A stretch of 64,000 bases of DNA from Odiellus spinosus (taxonomy: Eukaryota > Arthropoda > Arachnida > Opiliones > Phalangiidae): assembly GCA_963920705.1 (NCBI GenBank), contig OY987237.1, positions 12,926,601-12,990,600 of the forward strand. Reading direction: 5' to 3'. The translations under genes and the position numbers were made by a program. This document shows positions 22,876 to 34,511 of this stretch, one piece after another. A model generated the notes under the pieces. The model made no database searches. It had not been told where the DNA came from and saw only the letters and a list, made by a program, of their open reading frames with translations. How positions within the stretch are numbered: position 1 is the stretch's first letter; every line of letters begins with the position of its first letter.

Positions 22876-23212
22876 CAGAAGTAGATGAAACCCTCCTTTG
22901 AAGTCTACTACTCTAATGTTCGATATAGCGCTCCTCTCTGTATGGGTAAAATTCCCAATTTTACGAGATTGGAAGGGTCCTACTTCATACCCCCTGTCTA
23001 CGGAAAATTGGAAATTCTCTCTCTCCACAAACGACGACGTTTTTTGGACGAACTCCAAGGCTGCTTGAGATATTCGCTCGACGAACTCCCGCTCCGAAAA
23101 TATCTACCGTTAGGAGGCGTACGAATCGCGCTTTTTGAAACTAACCCATACAGAGAGGGGTAGACAAGACCAGGGAGTAATAGACTTCAAAGGAGGGTTT
23201 CATCGGCTTCTG
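22876..23212. mobile_element. MITE family 1, copy 2
   Basis: 337 bp, both terminal repeats present (left end mutated to CAGAAGTAGATG). No clear 7-bp duplication; the right flank ATATTAAC is shared with copies at 28938 and 39935. Confidence 0.88.
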
Positions 23213-23812
23213 ATATTAACTTTTGCGCGTGTGTTAAAACTTTACAAAAGTTTGTATTTGTACGGGCAACCACTCTGAATAGGTTATGTCTCTGTGGTTG
23301 CCTTCAACCATTCTTTGAAAATAAATATAATTATTATTATTATTAACAGCCTTGGGAATAATATTTTTCAATTTCTCGTGATTAAATTCGCCAGCTTGGC
23401 ACCAGATCAATTTGACAAACCCCAATATAGCACCAGTAATTCTAGATAGCAGTGGCCGGATTATTTTCTAACGCCGGCCTATATTTCCCCATTTGGATAG
23501 GAAGGGTTGCTTCCATAAAGGGCGGATGAACGCGAAAAGAGAGTATTTTTAATCGATTTTGCTGCTAAAATAGGTACTGATTGCGTAAGAAAACTTTAAA
23601 AAAAAACCTTGATTGTCCTACTCACCCTCCCATTATTATAGTTGATAATAAAAGCATATATAAAGTAATAGATCAATATCTCCGGGTGGGTAAATATTTT
23701 TTAGTTTGAGTTTACTCGAAATCCAAGAAATGGGAGTGAATTTCGTTGTACCAATACTATAGGTTTCACCTTATAAAAGGATATGCTCGTTAAAGGTAAC
23801 AATTGGTAATAA

Positions 23813-24689
23813 CAGAAGCCGATTAACCCTCATTTGAAGTATATTAATGTTCCTCTGGGGTAAATTTTCTTCTTGTACCAGCTCGGAGGGGATCTACTTC
23901 ATACCACCGTCTCTACAGAAAGTTGGAAATTCTCTTTTCATGGGTGGAGCTTCAAAACACGTAGGATTTCATGATTTATTCCCAGATAATCCTGAGCTCT
24001 AGCGTTCAGGGACGGATTAAGCGATTTGGACCCCTAATTTGAAAATCCAAGATTCATCGCGCCTTCACTCGGTGAAGAGCCCCCCTCAATAGCTTCGAGC
24101 TCAGAAATCATTTCAAATTCAATAACTAACGTCAAGTTTTTCCAAAAATCGTTCGGATTTGGGTATCACCAGATTTCTCGGGTGCCCCCCCCCCCATTTG
24201 GCTAGCGCCAGGGGGCATTTGCCCACTCTTCCACGCCCCTTAATCTGGTCCTGCTAACGTTCCCACCCGTGTTTCGATGCCAACGTAATTTGCGCGACTC
24301 TTTGAATATAAACAAAGCCTATCTAAGAGCCTCAGGTTTTCCATTTTTTTTGCTAAATTCAAGTTAGGAACACGCGGCTGGTGAGACCGTGAGAATCACC
24401 CGTCATATTTTTACACACCAACAAAAAACTAAAATAAGAATGAAAGTCATTGTATTCACTTTTCACGGAATCTAATGAAATAAACTCTGGCCAAAGAACT
24501 ACGCCCACAAACATTTTAACAACAAGGCCACTTTTGGCGTGTCAGTCGAACCTCAACTCCCGCTCCTCAAATATCTACCGTTAGGAGGCGTAAAAAATCG
24601 GTATTTTTGAAACAGACCCCATCAGACACTAGTAAACAAGACCCGGAAATAATAAGAGTATACTTCAAAGGAGGGTTTATCCGCTTCTG
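23813..24689. mobile_element. MITE family 1, degenerate copy with internal insertion
   Basis: Left part ACAGAAGCCGATTAACCCTC and right part AAGGAGGGTTTATCCGCTTCTG are diverged family ends. The right half keeps CTCCCGCTCC, TATCTACCGTTAGGAGGCGT and ACTTCAAAGG. About 500 bp of unrelated sequence separates the halves, so a second insertion occurred. Confidence 0.7.
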
Positions 24690-25023
24690 ACCTTACTTAT
24701 ATACGAAGCTTCGGTATAACCTTAAAAAGAAAAAAATCCGATAACACTTAAGTGCCACTAAAATTTCCCAACCAAAGTAAATCGAAACTATAATCACGTC
24801 AACATGGTTTTCGCAGTAGTAGGCGAGCCAATAATTATTTATTTCGGCTTCACCATTGGCTGGTTTCAAGATTAGTTTCAAAGCGTGGGAAATTAACGAT
24901 TTATTCAACTGCAACGCGTTCACGCGCCAATGAACTGGACTGGACTGGTTTCAGTGTTGAAATAAAACTACTGGATGCCGAGACGAAATATCAAAGTTTC
25001 AAAATCAAGGAAAATTTTCATAA

Positions 25024-28000
25024 ATGGATTGCAAAAATCAAACATTGAAAGTTGCCGTTTTACACGTAAGATATTTGGGTCTTCGTGGGGCTGTTTTTAC
25101 CTATAGTGCGACTTCATTTGAATACGATAATCTAATCTAATTATTTTATCAAAAGTAAATTCGAAGTGGAAAATTATGAATTCAATAAAAATGAACGAAT
25201 AATATTTTCCATTTTAACTATCGGTAAATTTATTTTCCAATTTGGAATTTTCAAATTTAACTCAATTATCAAAAAAATAAGATGGTTTAGAGCTTCTTAT
25301 TAAAAGCAACTATCTCAAAACTTGCTTTTAAGTTTGTATTCGGCACAAATACATAACATCAGAAGCCGATGAAACCCTCCTTTGAAGTCTACTACTCTAA
25401 TGTTCCATATAGCGCTCCTCTCTGAGATCGGAAGGGTCCTACTTCATACCCCCTGTCTACGAAAGATTGGAAATTCTCTCTCTCCACAAACGACGACGTT
25501 TTTTTTGACGAACTCCAAGGCTGCTAGAGATATTCGCTCGACGAACTCCCGCTCCGAAAATATCTACCGTTAGGAGGCGTACGAATCGCTCTTTTTGAAA
25601 CTAACCCATACAGAGAGGGGTAGACAAGACCCGGTAGTAATTGACTTCAAAGGAGGGTTTCATCGGCTTCTGATAACATGTAACCTTATCAGAATCAAAT
25701 ACTTGTTCAAACCCCCCAAAAAATGGTAATAGCCTCACTTAACAATTTTTGGTTGAAAAAATTATTATTAATGAAGCAATAAAATGAAAAACCCAAGTAT
25801 AATTTGATTTTTTACTCGTTATATATTAGCACGCCGGATTTCACATAAAGAAAATTGGCAATAAATGGGTGGGTGTTGATGGGAAAGACTTCGATATACT
25901 CAAGATTCTATCCCACCAATTGGACTTCTTGTAATTACAACTTTTATTATATAGAGCTCGGAATTCGTATAACTTTTGTTAATTGAATAACACTATCGTG
26001 AATGTCAATCGGGTATCCGTTCAAGAAAACATATCTATTTCTTATTCGAATGTAACGGAAAACTTTAAATTCGTACTCCTTGTTATAGGAAATTGATTCG
26101 AGTTATTCATTCGCCAGTAAAAAAATTGCAAACTCGAGTTTCTTCGCCGATTTAAACCCAAATTGAGATCTCACAGCTATAAGAATGTAGTGATTTAGTC
26201 GCTGTTCCTTTCAATTTAGAAACGTCGTATTTTTATCTTGGCGTTATCCATTTGAATAAACTATTAATCGAGCTTCAAATTTTATCTCCGAGTCAAATTA
26301 TTATCCATTTGATACGCGTCTGTTTATATAATTAGCGGTTTTATATTAACTCTAACAATTTATCCGAGATTAAAATATCTAAAAAAAAAAAAAAAAATAT
26401 CTAGTTATCAATAGACATCGCAAGTTATTCATTATCCTATTCCGAGCTCTATTATTAGAGTACTTCAAAGACCGCTAACTAACGTAATTATCTAAACTAT
26501 TAGATACGAATTAGTTACACCCGATGACAAACAATGGGGTTCTTGCGACGACGCGGGCAATTGCAACGGAATCGTTGGAATGGTCGCCAGACGGGTATTG
26601 AAGGATTTCATTAATAGTCGAAAAAAAATTTATAGCGATTAGTTTTTATAACTCATTATGCAATTAGCAGGAAGCGGATATGGCCATATCTACACTGAGT
26701 CCAACAGCAGCCAGAGCGAAATACGTTAACTTTTCAACTCCGTACTTTCAAGACGAAGTGACCTTCGCCACTAGGAAACCCAATACCCAACTCGTTAATA
26801 GCGTATTCTTCATAAATCCTTTGGAACCTCAAGTAACAATTAACGAGATTCTCTGCCGATCACGTAACAGCTAGGATTATTAACAATGAACACATTTTAA
26901 AGGAGAATGCAATCTAACACAACATGTGATTTTTTATCGATTCCTTATCGTTTAAATAGGCCTAATCCACCAGTACAAAAATGACAAATAAATATTAAAC
27001 TAGAAATAAATTTAAAAATTACCCGGAAAATAGGCTTAGCGGGATTCATGGAGATCCATCATTCCTCGTATAAGAGTCATCGCTCAATGTCATTGGTCGC
27101 TAATCCTTGGGGAGTTCAAGATCTCCATGAATCATAAGCTAAGCCTATTTGTTTGTAATATATTTTTTACTGTTGGATTAGGCCTATTTTGATCATGTTT
27201 TTAGGAATGTATTTAAAGGTCTAAATCGATTAAAAATAACTGCCTTTTAGATTCCAGTATCTCTTTAATAGATAATGAGGAGGTTTTGTATTCATCTTAC
27301 CAGAAGCCGATGAAACCCTCCTTTGAAGTCTATTACTCCCGGGTCTTGTCTACCCCTCTCTGTATGGGTTAGTTTCAAAAAGCGCGATTCGTACGCCTCC
27401 TAACGGTAGATATTTTCGGAGCGGGAGTTCGTCGAGCGAATATCTCTAACAGCCTTGGAGTTCGTCAAAAAAAAAACGTCGTCGTTTGTGGAGAGAGAGA
27501 ATTTCCAATTTTCCGTAGACAGGGGGTACGAAGTAGGACCCCTCCGATCTCGTAAAATTGTGAATTTTACCCATACAGAGAGGAGCGCTATATCCAACAT
27601 TAGAGTAGTAGACTTCAAAGGAGGGTTTCATCTACTTCTGATCTTACGTATTAAGAAGACATGTGTTCGATAATGATTGTTAATATTCCTATAGTTATCA
27701 ATAATCTTGACCAAAAGTTATTATTTCTAGGCGTGGATGTCGGTGGCCTGCTTCTTGACCTTTTTCATAACGATGATTAAAATTCTAGTACAGTTGAAGC
27801 TTTTGCCACCAAAGTTATTCCGTTTGTCTAACATCACTGCTATGTTACTACACCAAGGTATAAACTTTACCCCCGTTCATACTAGGCCTTGGAATCGATT
27901 TAAACCGTTTCAAAACGTTTCGCTAGAGTCGTGTGAACGGGAAACAGTCTTTTCTCGAATCGATTTGAATCGATTTCTCGAAACCGCTTCGGGAACCAGT

Positions 28001-30051
28001 TTCGTACCGATTCGGTTACAACAACCGATAGATATAGCTACGATAAATCGATTTATAAAGATAAAGCGTGGACACGTGACGCTTAAAACGATTCCTGGCG
28101 ACTTGAATATTGGTTTGATTTTACCGTTTCAAATCGATTAAGAAATGCTAGTGTGACCGTAGCTTATCTCTGACTCAACGCCGTTTTAATTTCCGTTATT
28201 GATACGTAATAGACGCTTCGATGAAAATGGCGACTAAAGAATATCGAAGTTTTATCATCGTGGGCTCGCTGATCGTTTCGGCGGGTGTCGCTTGTAAAAT
28301 ATACGAATGTAGGTTAACGTCGGCTACTAGTTTGACCTCGGCATCTCGACCATTGGATTCGTTGGAAGACATGTTAGACGCCATCAAAAACCAGGATTAC
28401 GCCATCAGCGCCACGTTCGGAAGTTCTCCTTATTACCAAATTAAGGTCTCTCTATAGCGCCGTTCATATTAGGCCTTGGACGAGAAGGCGTCTTTTTTCG
28501 AATCGATTTATAGCTATAGTCGATTTCTCGAAACTGCTTCGGGAACCAGTTTCGTACCGACTGGGTTTCAACAACCGATAGATGAAGCTACGATAAATCG
28601 ATTTATTAAGATAACTCGCGCCGCTTAAAACGATTACTGGCGATTTGAATATCGGTTTGATTTATCGATTATGAAATGCTAGGGTGACCGTAGCTTATGT
28701 CAACGACCAGATGTAAAAGTTCTAACCGCTTACTGGTTTTTGCCGTTGGCATCGAGAGACCAATAGAATTGATATAATTATTAGAGTGAGGCTGTTACCC
28801 TTTTTTTCTTCCGATAAATGACGTAGTCTAATTTTTGGAACGTAATTAACGAAAAGTTGACTTTCTAGAATAAGTACTTTTACGAAAAAGACAACGCGAA
28901 AGCAAACTTACACCCGAGAATCAACTGTAGGCTCTATCAGAAGCCGATGAAACCCTCCTTTGAAGTCTACTACACTAATGTTCCATATAGCGCTCCTCTC
29001 TGTATGGGTAAAGTTCACAATTTTACGAGATCGGAGGGGTCCTACTTCATACCCCCCTGTCTACGAAAAATTGGAAATTCTCTCTCCCCACAAACGACGA
29101 CGTTTTTTTGACGAACTCCAAGGCTGCTAGAGATATTCGCTCGACGAACTCCCGCTCCGAAAATATCTACCCTTAGGAGGCGTACGGATCGCGCCTTTTG
29201 AGAATAACCCATACAGAGAGGGGTAGACAAGACCCGGGAGTAGTAGACTTCAAAGGAGGGTTTCATCGGCTTCTGATATTAACCTATATATTCGTACAGG
29301 AAATATCTATATATATTTCGAATCGTTTTTCAACGATATTTTCGAAAATTCTACTCAAATTCCATTTGGAGTTGATGAAAAATTAGTGACAGCCTCATTT
29401 TAAATAGATAACGCTGTACAATCGTCTGTTTAATAAATCTAATTTGCGCGCTTTTTTAAATATTTTGCTTAAGACATCGGACTTGGATTACTGTAAAATA
29501 TTCGCAAATTCAACCATGAACAAAGGTATGGTGCCGCATCGAACTCACGAAGAAGGGTTGGTTAGGGCGTTGAATCAAAATTACGCTACTGTGGCTGCGA
29601 AAGCAGTCTTAAGGAGAACAGCCTTGGCTGCGAATATGGATTTATCTAAATTTCATTTCGCCAGCGAACATTTATTTATGGATCAAAACTCGGTGGCTTA
29701 CGGAAAGAAGTTTCTTTGTAAGGATGCGCTTGACAAATGGTTAGTATTGATGGGACAAGGATAATTATAAGAACGTTGAAAATCATAGGAAATTTTGTTT
29801 CTTCAAATTTAAGTTTAGTCAGAGTGGCTGGATCTGGATTACTGATGAAATGGGAAGTTAAGAGCAATTGTTTGCTAAGAAAAACGATCAAAACGGAAAG
29901 ATCCAGCGTCAAATACATCGATTACGACGATCTAAAACTTTTACTGGCTAGTTTGATCGTCACCTACGCCATAACGTTCGCTGTACTAATACTAGAAATG
30001 ATCACGTTCAATATAAAATTCACGAAATCAGTTCGTCGAGGGACCTTCTAA
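25024..30051 (+). CDS. IR-6: ionotropic receptor-like protein, intact but transposon-laden
   Basis: Exons 25024-25065, 25830-25930, 26504-26594, 26671-26832, 27731-27857, 28213-28445, 29474-29739, 29814-30051; 419 codons plus stop. S1 starts MDCKNQTLKVAVLH (one residue shorter), Cys pair SCDDAGNC, EADMAISTLS, Arg in AARAKYVNFS. The exon 2/3 junction codes Leu where relatives have Arg/Ser. TM1 starts AWMSVACFLTFFITM, the pore loop ends MLLHQ (His for Arg), TM3 leads to YECRLTSATSL, and S2 is conserved. TM4 contains LIVTYAITFAVLILE. The gene spans 5 kb because introns hold at least six elements, including three MITE family 1 copies. A pre-mRNA read through intron 5 would stay open for 134 codons, which is a frame accident. 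Confidence 0.84.
25360..25672. mobile_element. MITE family 1, copy 3 (IR-6 intron 1)
   Basis: 313 bp with an internal deletion near the left end. Perfect 7-bp target duplication ATAACAT at 25353-25359 and 25673-25679. Confidence 0.9.
25958..26455. mobile_element. family 7 element in IR-6 intron 2
   Basis: Ends AGAGCTCGGAATTCGTATAAC and the complementary ATTCCGAGCTCT. Interior AT-rich with an A-run at about 26382-26397. The same ends recur in introns of IR-3 and IR-4. Confidence 0.65.
26898..27192. mobile_element. MITE family 2 copy in IR-6 intron 4
   Basis: Left end AAAGGAGAATGCAATCTAACA through GGATTCATGGAGATCC, with a shortened fold-back and a right arm fading after CTGTTGGATTAGGCC. Confidence 0.72.
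27301..27640. mobile_element. MITE family 1, copy 4 (IR-6 intron 4, reverse orientation)
   Basis: 340 bp with both ends. Perfect 7-bp target duplication ATCTTAC at 27294-27300 and 27641-27647. It sits 90 bp upstream of the TM1 exon without disturbing its acceptor. Confidence 0.92.
27880..28165. repeat. family 6 element, copy in IR-6 intron 5
   Basis: From CATACTAGGCCTTGGAATCG to AATGCTAGTGTGACCGTAGC. A second, shorter copy is at 28460-28700 in the next intron, with the same order of TTTCTCGAAAC, GGGAACCAGTTTCGTACCGA and CAACCGATAGATG words. The end recurs at 39880-39910. Confidence 0.7.
28460..28700. repeat. family 6 element, second copy in IR-6 intron 6
   Basis: Same sequence order as 27880-28165 with internal losses. 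Two copies of one element in adjacent introns, flanking exon 6, make a direct repeat that could mediate exon deletion by unequal exchange. Confidence 0.65.
28938..29275. mobile_element. MITE family 1, copy 5, nested in a family 5 element
   Basis: 338 bp. The flanking halves (28783-28937 and about 29330-29402) carry the AGTGAGGCTGTTAC and GTGACAGCCTCATTTT ends of family 5, so this copy inserted into an older element. No target duplication; about 28 bp of its right flank are identical to the right flank of the copy at 39935. Confidence 0.85.
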
Positions 30052-30926
30052 ATTTTATAATACATTGAATTAGTTCAGTTCAAATTCCCTCCATATTTGA
30101 ACTAAATCATCGTGATACAATGTATGGCTTATATTAATTTTATGACGTATTCAGGGACGAAAATAAAATTTTTGGACAGTTGTCCAGTAACTCCCTTCGC
30201 AAAGATATTGGACATCAAATATTTCCAGGCTTCCCTGTACCAATGAAGTACTTTTAAGAAATGGACAAATGTCCAGTGACCAGTTGACCACCCTCCGAAA
30301 AATGAAAATTTATAGGACATCCAGTATTTATAGGTATACTCCGAGAGCCCTGTATTATTATTTAAACCTTTTTGAAGCTCTATTAATATTTAAATTTTAT
30401 TAATTTCACTTTTCCTCACAACGCGTTTATTCTAACACTATTATTATTATTATTATTGTAAGTTTAACTCAAAGTAATAAATGTTTTTCCATTCCTTAAA
30501 AAGGTATATTAATTCACCTTTTATAAACTTTACGGTCAATATTTAGGGCGTTGTAACAAACTGCACACAACATCAATATTATAGAAGCAGAGATAATAAT
30601 GGCATTCGATCGACTATTTAGAGTTCAAAGACCAAGACTCAAGGAATACCATATGCCACGAAACAAAAACTTAACGTAGAACCTTTAACTCGCGTTTCAG
30701 AATATCAAAACACGAAAATAAATTTAAACCAGATAATTCATCTTGGACTGTCCCTTTAAAACCTAAAATTGTCAGTGAGCAAAAAGCTAAAATCTACCCC
30801 GTATATCTAAATAAACAATTCTTTGAGATAACGGGTCGCCAAGCTTCGTTTCTGTTGGTAATTCGAAATGGTATATCATGACCCTTATCCAGTTGGTGGT
30901 TCTTCTCTCTGAACAGACAATCGACA
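30052..30926. other. intergenic, no gene seen
   Basis: Spacer between IR-6 and IR-7. About 30160-30320 has a loose inverted repetition of GGACA..TGTCCAGT words. An ATT trinucleotide run lies near 30440-30457. No exon was recognised. Confidence 0.45.
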
Positions 30927-33231
30927 ATGGGAGTTTATGGAAACCGGACCTTAGTGGTGTCGGCCATAAACGTAAGTACAATTAGAGCCGTGTTCCCAAA
31001 TCTCAAGAATTAGAATAAGATTCCTTATCGATTAAATAGGACTAATCCACCAATAAAAACAATTTACAAACAAATATTAAATTAGAAATAAATTTAAAAT
31101 TGAATCAGAAAATAGGATTAGCGGGATTCATCGGGATCATGAATTTTTTCACGTAGGTACTAGCTAAAATAATATCTTTTTCGATTCGGGAAGTCATTTT
31201 ATTATAGTAATTATTTATAAATATACATATTTAGACATTATCTAGTCTAAGTGGGTTTTTAATAACTCGTATAAGGTCGCGTGATTAGCGCTGTTCCGTT
31301 AATGACTTTTAGAAATGACTTTTGGATCCCAAGTAGGTCCATTTATGATCAAATTGAGGTTTTATAAATTTTTTACGCTATTTTCCACCCAAAAAACGGT
31401 TAACTCAAAATTCTCGAAACCAAGTTTCCTTGTTCCTTCAATCTTACGTGCAATAACTTGAAATTTACATTTTTATATTTTGGTTATTTAATTCTATAGG
31501 CAACCGTGTTTGAATTAGTCAATGTGTCCAACAAACTACTGGGCGTTAGAGGCAGAGACTTCGAGATCCTCCGAGTACTTTCGTCTAAGATGAAATTCAA
31601 GTAATTACTTTTTGAAAGTTTCTAATGTCGATGACAACTGCCCCGGTGTAGACTCGAACCATCGACCTCTTGGGTCGTGTTTCCGTCTCGGGGTGGCATC
31701 GCGAATTAAAATGGATAACCGCTTCCACTTGGAATTAGCTAATGAGTTTAGTCGAGCTCAAGTACTTGTCCTATAGCTTGGCGCTGATCTCCGAAAGTTG
31801 AATAGACCAGTTTGGATTAGAACAGTTACTAACTAAAGTTCCTATTCATTTTACTATATTTTTTACGGTTATAGGTACGTCCTAGTGACGCCCGATGATG
31901 AAGAATGGGGTGATTGCGACGACAAGGGATATTGCAACGGACTAATAGGAATGGTAACGCGTCACGAAGCGGACATGGCCATCGCTCAAATCTCTAGCAC
32001 CGCGTCACGGGCCAAGTACGTCGATTTCTCGAACCCCTACTTTCAAGACGAGGTGACAATCATCACCAAGAATATCGAAGCTTACCAAGATGTCAACAGT
32101 TTATTTTTTATTGAACCATTCGATAAAATAGTAAGTATTCTAAATCCTTAATAAATAATTCATAAATATTGTCGCACCTATCATAGGTCTGGATATTCTT
32201 GACGTCTACGCTTTTAATATATGTATTATTATATAAAATCCTGAAATACTTTCAAATATTGAGAACTGAGATGATGAGCGTACAGACGATGCTGGCAATT
32301 ATATTGAGACAAGGTAATTAAACGATCAGAAATACTTGAAGTCTAACGTAACTTTCCTTCGCGTTTTCTCCGTTAGGCGTTAATTCTCAACGAAACCGTG
32401 ATAAGTTATCAGTTGTCGCGACATTACTGGTTTTCGTAGTCACCGCGGGATGTATTTGCAAACTCTACGAAATCGTATTGGCATCATCGACAACCTTGAC
32501 CCCTGTGACTCCGCCCATCGATACCATCTCGGACATGGTGGACGCCATTAAAAACAGGGATTACTTTATCAGCTATAAAACAGGCAGCGCTTACGATCGA
32601 ATATTCAAGGTACCTAACCTTTACTCAAATTTCTTAAGACTGGCGAATCAAAGGAATCTTAATTACAGACCTCGAAGTTGGAATACATGAAAATCTTCAC
32701 CCACTCAACGACGAATAGAAAATTCGAAGCGCCAAAAACGGTCGAGGAAGGTATATGGTTGATGTTAAACGAGAAATTCGCGCAAGTAGCCGCTAGAAGC
32801 GAAATGAAAAGTTTAATCATGAAAATGAATCGATCATCGGGGACTTTTCACTTTGCCAAAGAAACTCTTTTCGCCGAACACATCGCAGTAGCTCTCAACA
32901 AAAACTTTCCCAGCGTGGAAGACCTCAATAAATGGTATTCACTAGATCTCGTTTAGATTCCGAGGTTAAAGTTCATTCTTAATCCAATTATATATATAGG
33001 TTAAGTGTTTTAGTCGCATCGGGATTAATTGAAAAATGGAATTTCGATGACGTGACTTTTTTAAACCAATCAACGAGGGGTAACCAGGATGCCAATTCAT
33101 ACATCGCCATGAATGATCTGAAATTTGTCTTCGTGGCTCTCTTTTGCGGATATTTGTCCGGATTTATTAGTTTACTGGTGGAAATGTTTACCAATTATTG
33201 TTATACTCATTTGCCAATCGGGTCCATATAG
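30927..33231 (+). CDS. IR-7: ionotropic receptor-like protein, second subgroup, intact
   Basis: Exons 30927-30971, 31500-31600, 31875-32130, 32187-32313, 32377-32609, 32669-32934, 33000-33231; 419 codons plus stop. Exons 3 and 4 of the first subgroup are fused (256 nt = 91+165), with one extra codon. S1 starts MGVYGNRTLVVSAIN, Cys pair DCDDKGYC, HEADMAIAQ, Arg in ASRAKYVDFSNPY, and ends FFIEPFDKI. TM1 is VWIFLTSTLLIYVLLY, the pore loop ends IILRQG, TM3 leads to YEIVLASSTTL, S2 has KEGIWLML-type helices (here EEGIWLML) and ends LNKW, and TM4 contains FCGYLSGFISLLVE. Together with IR-8 it forms a subgroup marked by the fused exon, ATLLVFV TM3 start and LASSTTL. No signal peptide. Confidence 0.87.
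31012..31150. mobile_element. MITE family 2, left-arm fragment in IR-7 intron 1
   Basis: Carries GATTCCTTATCGATTAAATAGG, AATCCACCAATAAAAACAATTT and GGCTTAGCGGGATTCAT-like words in family order; the right arm is absent. Confidence 0.65.
31637..31700 (-). other. tRNA-like 3' half, probably a relic
   Basis: On the minus strand the segment reads GGTCGATGGTTCGAGTC followed by an acceptor-like CCGGGGCA, i.e. a T arm with the GGTTCGANTC box and the 3' acceptor strand. A full cloverleaf is not present: the D arm and anticodon arm cannot be drawn. It could be a tRNA pseudogene or the end of a tRNA-derived SINE in IR-7 intron 2. Confidence 0.35.
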
Positions 33232-34511
33232 GCACGAAGACTAGTAGAATGAAAGGGCATCTTTTTTTACGTTTCAAGTTGCGAGACTACTCCGCTGGGA
33301 ACGGTACAATAGCGTAACACGAAAGAGTTACTAAAAGTTACCCTTTACAAAGTGGATTCTAGTATAATCATTTCCCAACTATACCATCAGTCTTTAGCGT
33401 AATTTTTAAAGGGAATCCTGGACATGGTGATTCCGAAAATAAATTCAAAAGCTGTTCGATTTTTAGCTCCAAGTTTCCCTTTAAACAAACCTATTAAAAC
33501 GGTCAATATTTAATGAAACAAAAAATCTTAACTCCACCTAAATGTTTACGTGTTCCCGCCCGTCAAAGCGACTGTAATGACAATCGATTGATTAAAGAAA
33601 AACCATAACACGAACTTTCAGCATTTTAAATATCATTTCCAGGCAAGATTAAAATATTTTATATTTTTCCTTTAAAACGAACTTTATATTAAATTTCATC
33701 TGAAATAAGCAGCGGGTTTAAAACTATAGGATACACATTACCAGAAGTAAATAAACGAAGTAGGTATCCTTGCCAATATTTGGGGCAGCGTTTGGAGGGA
33801 ATAAACGAAATACCGAGACTGGCGGAACATTTTTTCTCAAAGGTCATGAGATTTAGGGTCATTTCTAACCTCTTTCTTTTTGAGACTTTGTTTTTCTTAT
33901 CTCCGTTTGTTCAATGATAACGTGGCCAAGGCCTAAAGATCACTCAAGAAGGGACACAATATCAACTTCAATTCCATCGCTTTGACCCTTGAAGTTGCTT
34001 TGAAATTTTTTTATCACTAGTGTCTCGATAAGTTTCGTTACACCACGCAAACTTATTCATCTGAAGCTGATTAAATTAAGTTTGCTAAAAACTAAACGCT
34101 AAAGTAGAATGCCACAGTCAAACTTGTCAGATAATTCATTTCAGTTTATAGTTCGGGTTACGTGTGGTGGCGCGCGCCTCAGAAAAATCAACATCAAACA
34201 ATTGCCTCTCTCTAATTGGTTAGATTCAAAATTGTACGAAGAAGCTCGTTAGGCTCAAGGGACGTTCCTCACTAGTCAACGGGGGGGGGGGTCTTAGCTA
34301 CTTACGGGTATGTACTTCTGCCATTACCCATAAATAATGATAAAGGGAGGGTGTCTTTCTTTGTTCCTATTGCTATTTCGAAATGGAACTGTCTTAAGTT
34401 TTGAAACTATAATAATATGGGCGTGGCATCGCGCCAGTTCATTGTCGCCCTTTCTAAACAAACGGACATTTGATTGATGTATATGAAAACTCGTTAAAGT
34501 CACAAATGACA
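33232..34511. other. intergenic, no gene seen
   Basis: Spacer of 1.3 kb between IR-7 and IR-8. No exon or repeat family recognised except a G-run near 34281-34290. Confidence 0.45.

Larger units (their letters stand above)
22654..25023. other. intergenic, transposon-rich
   Basis: No gene seen. Holds a complete MITE family 1 copy (22876-23212) and a degenerate, enlarged one (23813-24689). The stretch just before IR-6 (24690-25023) has no recognised element. Confidence 0.5.

Noticed and set aside
27737-28141. 134-codon open frame on the + strand
   Set aside because: It is the TM1 exon of IR-6 read through its donor into a family 6 element; the conserved exon stops at 27857.
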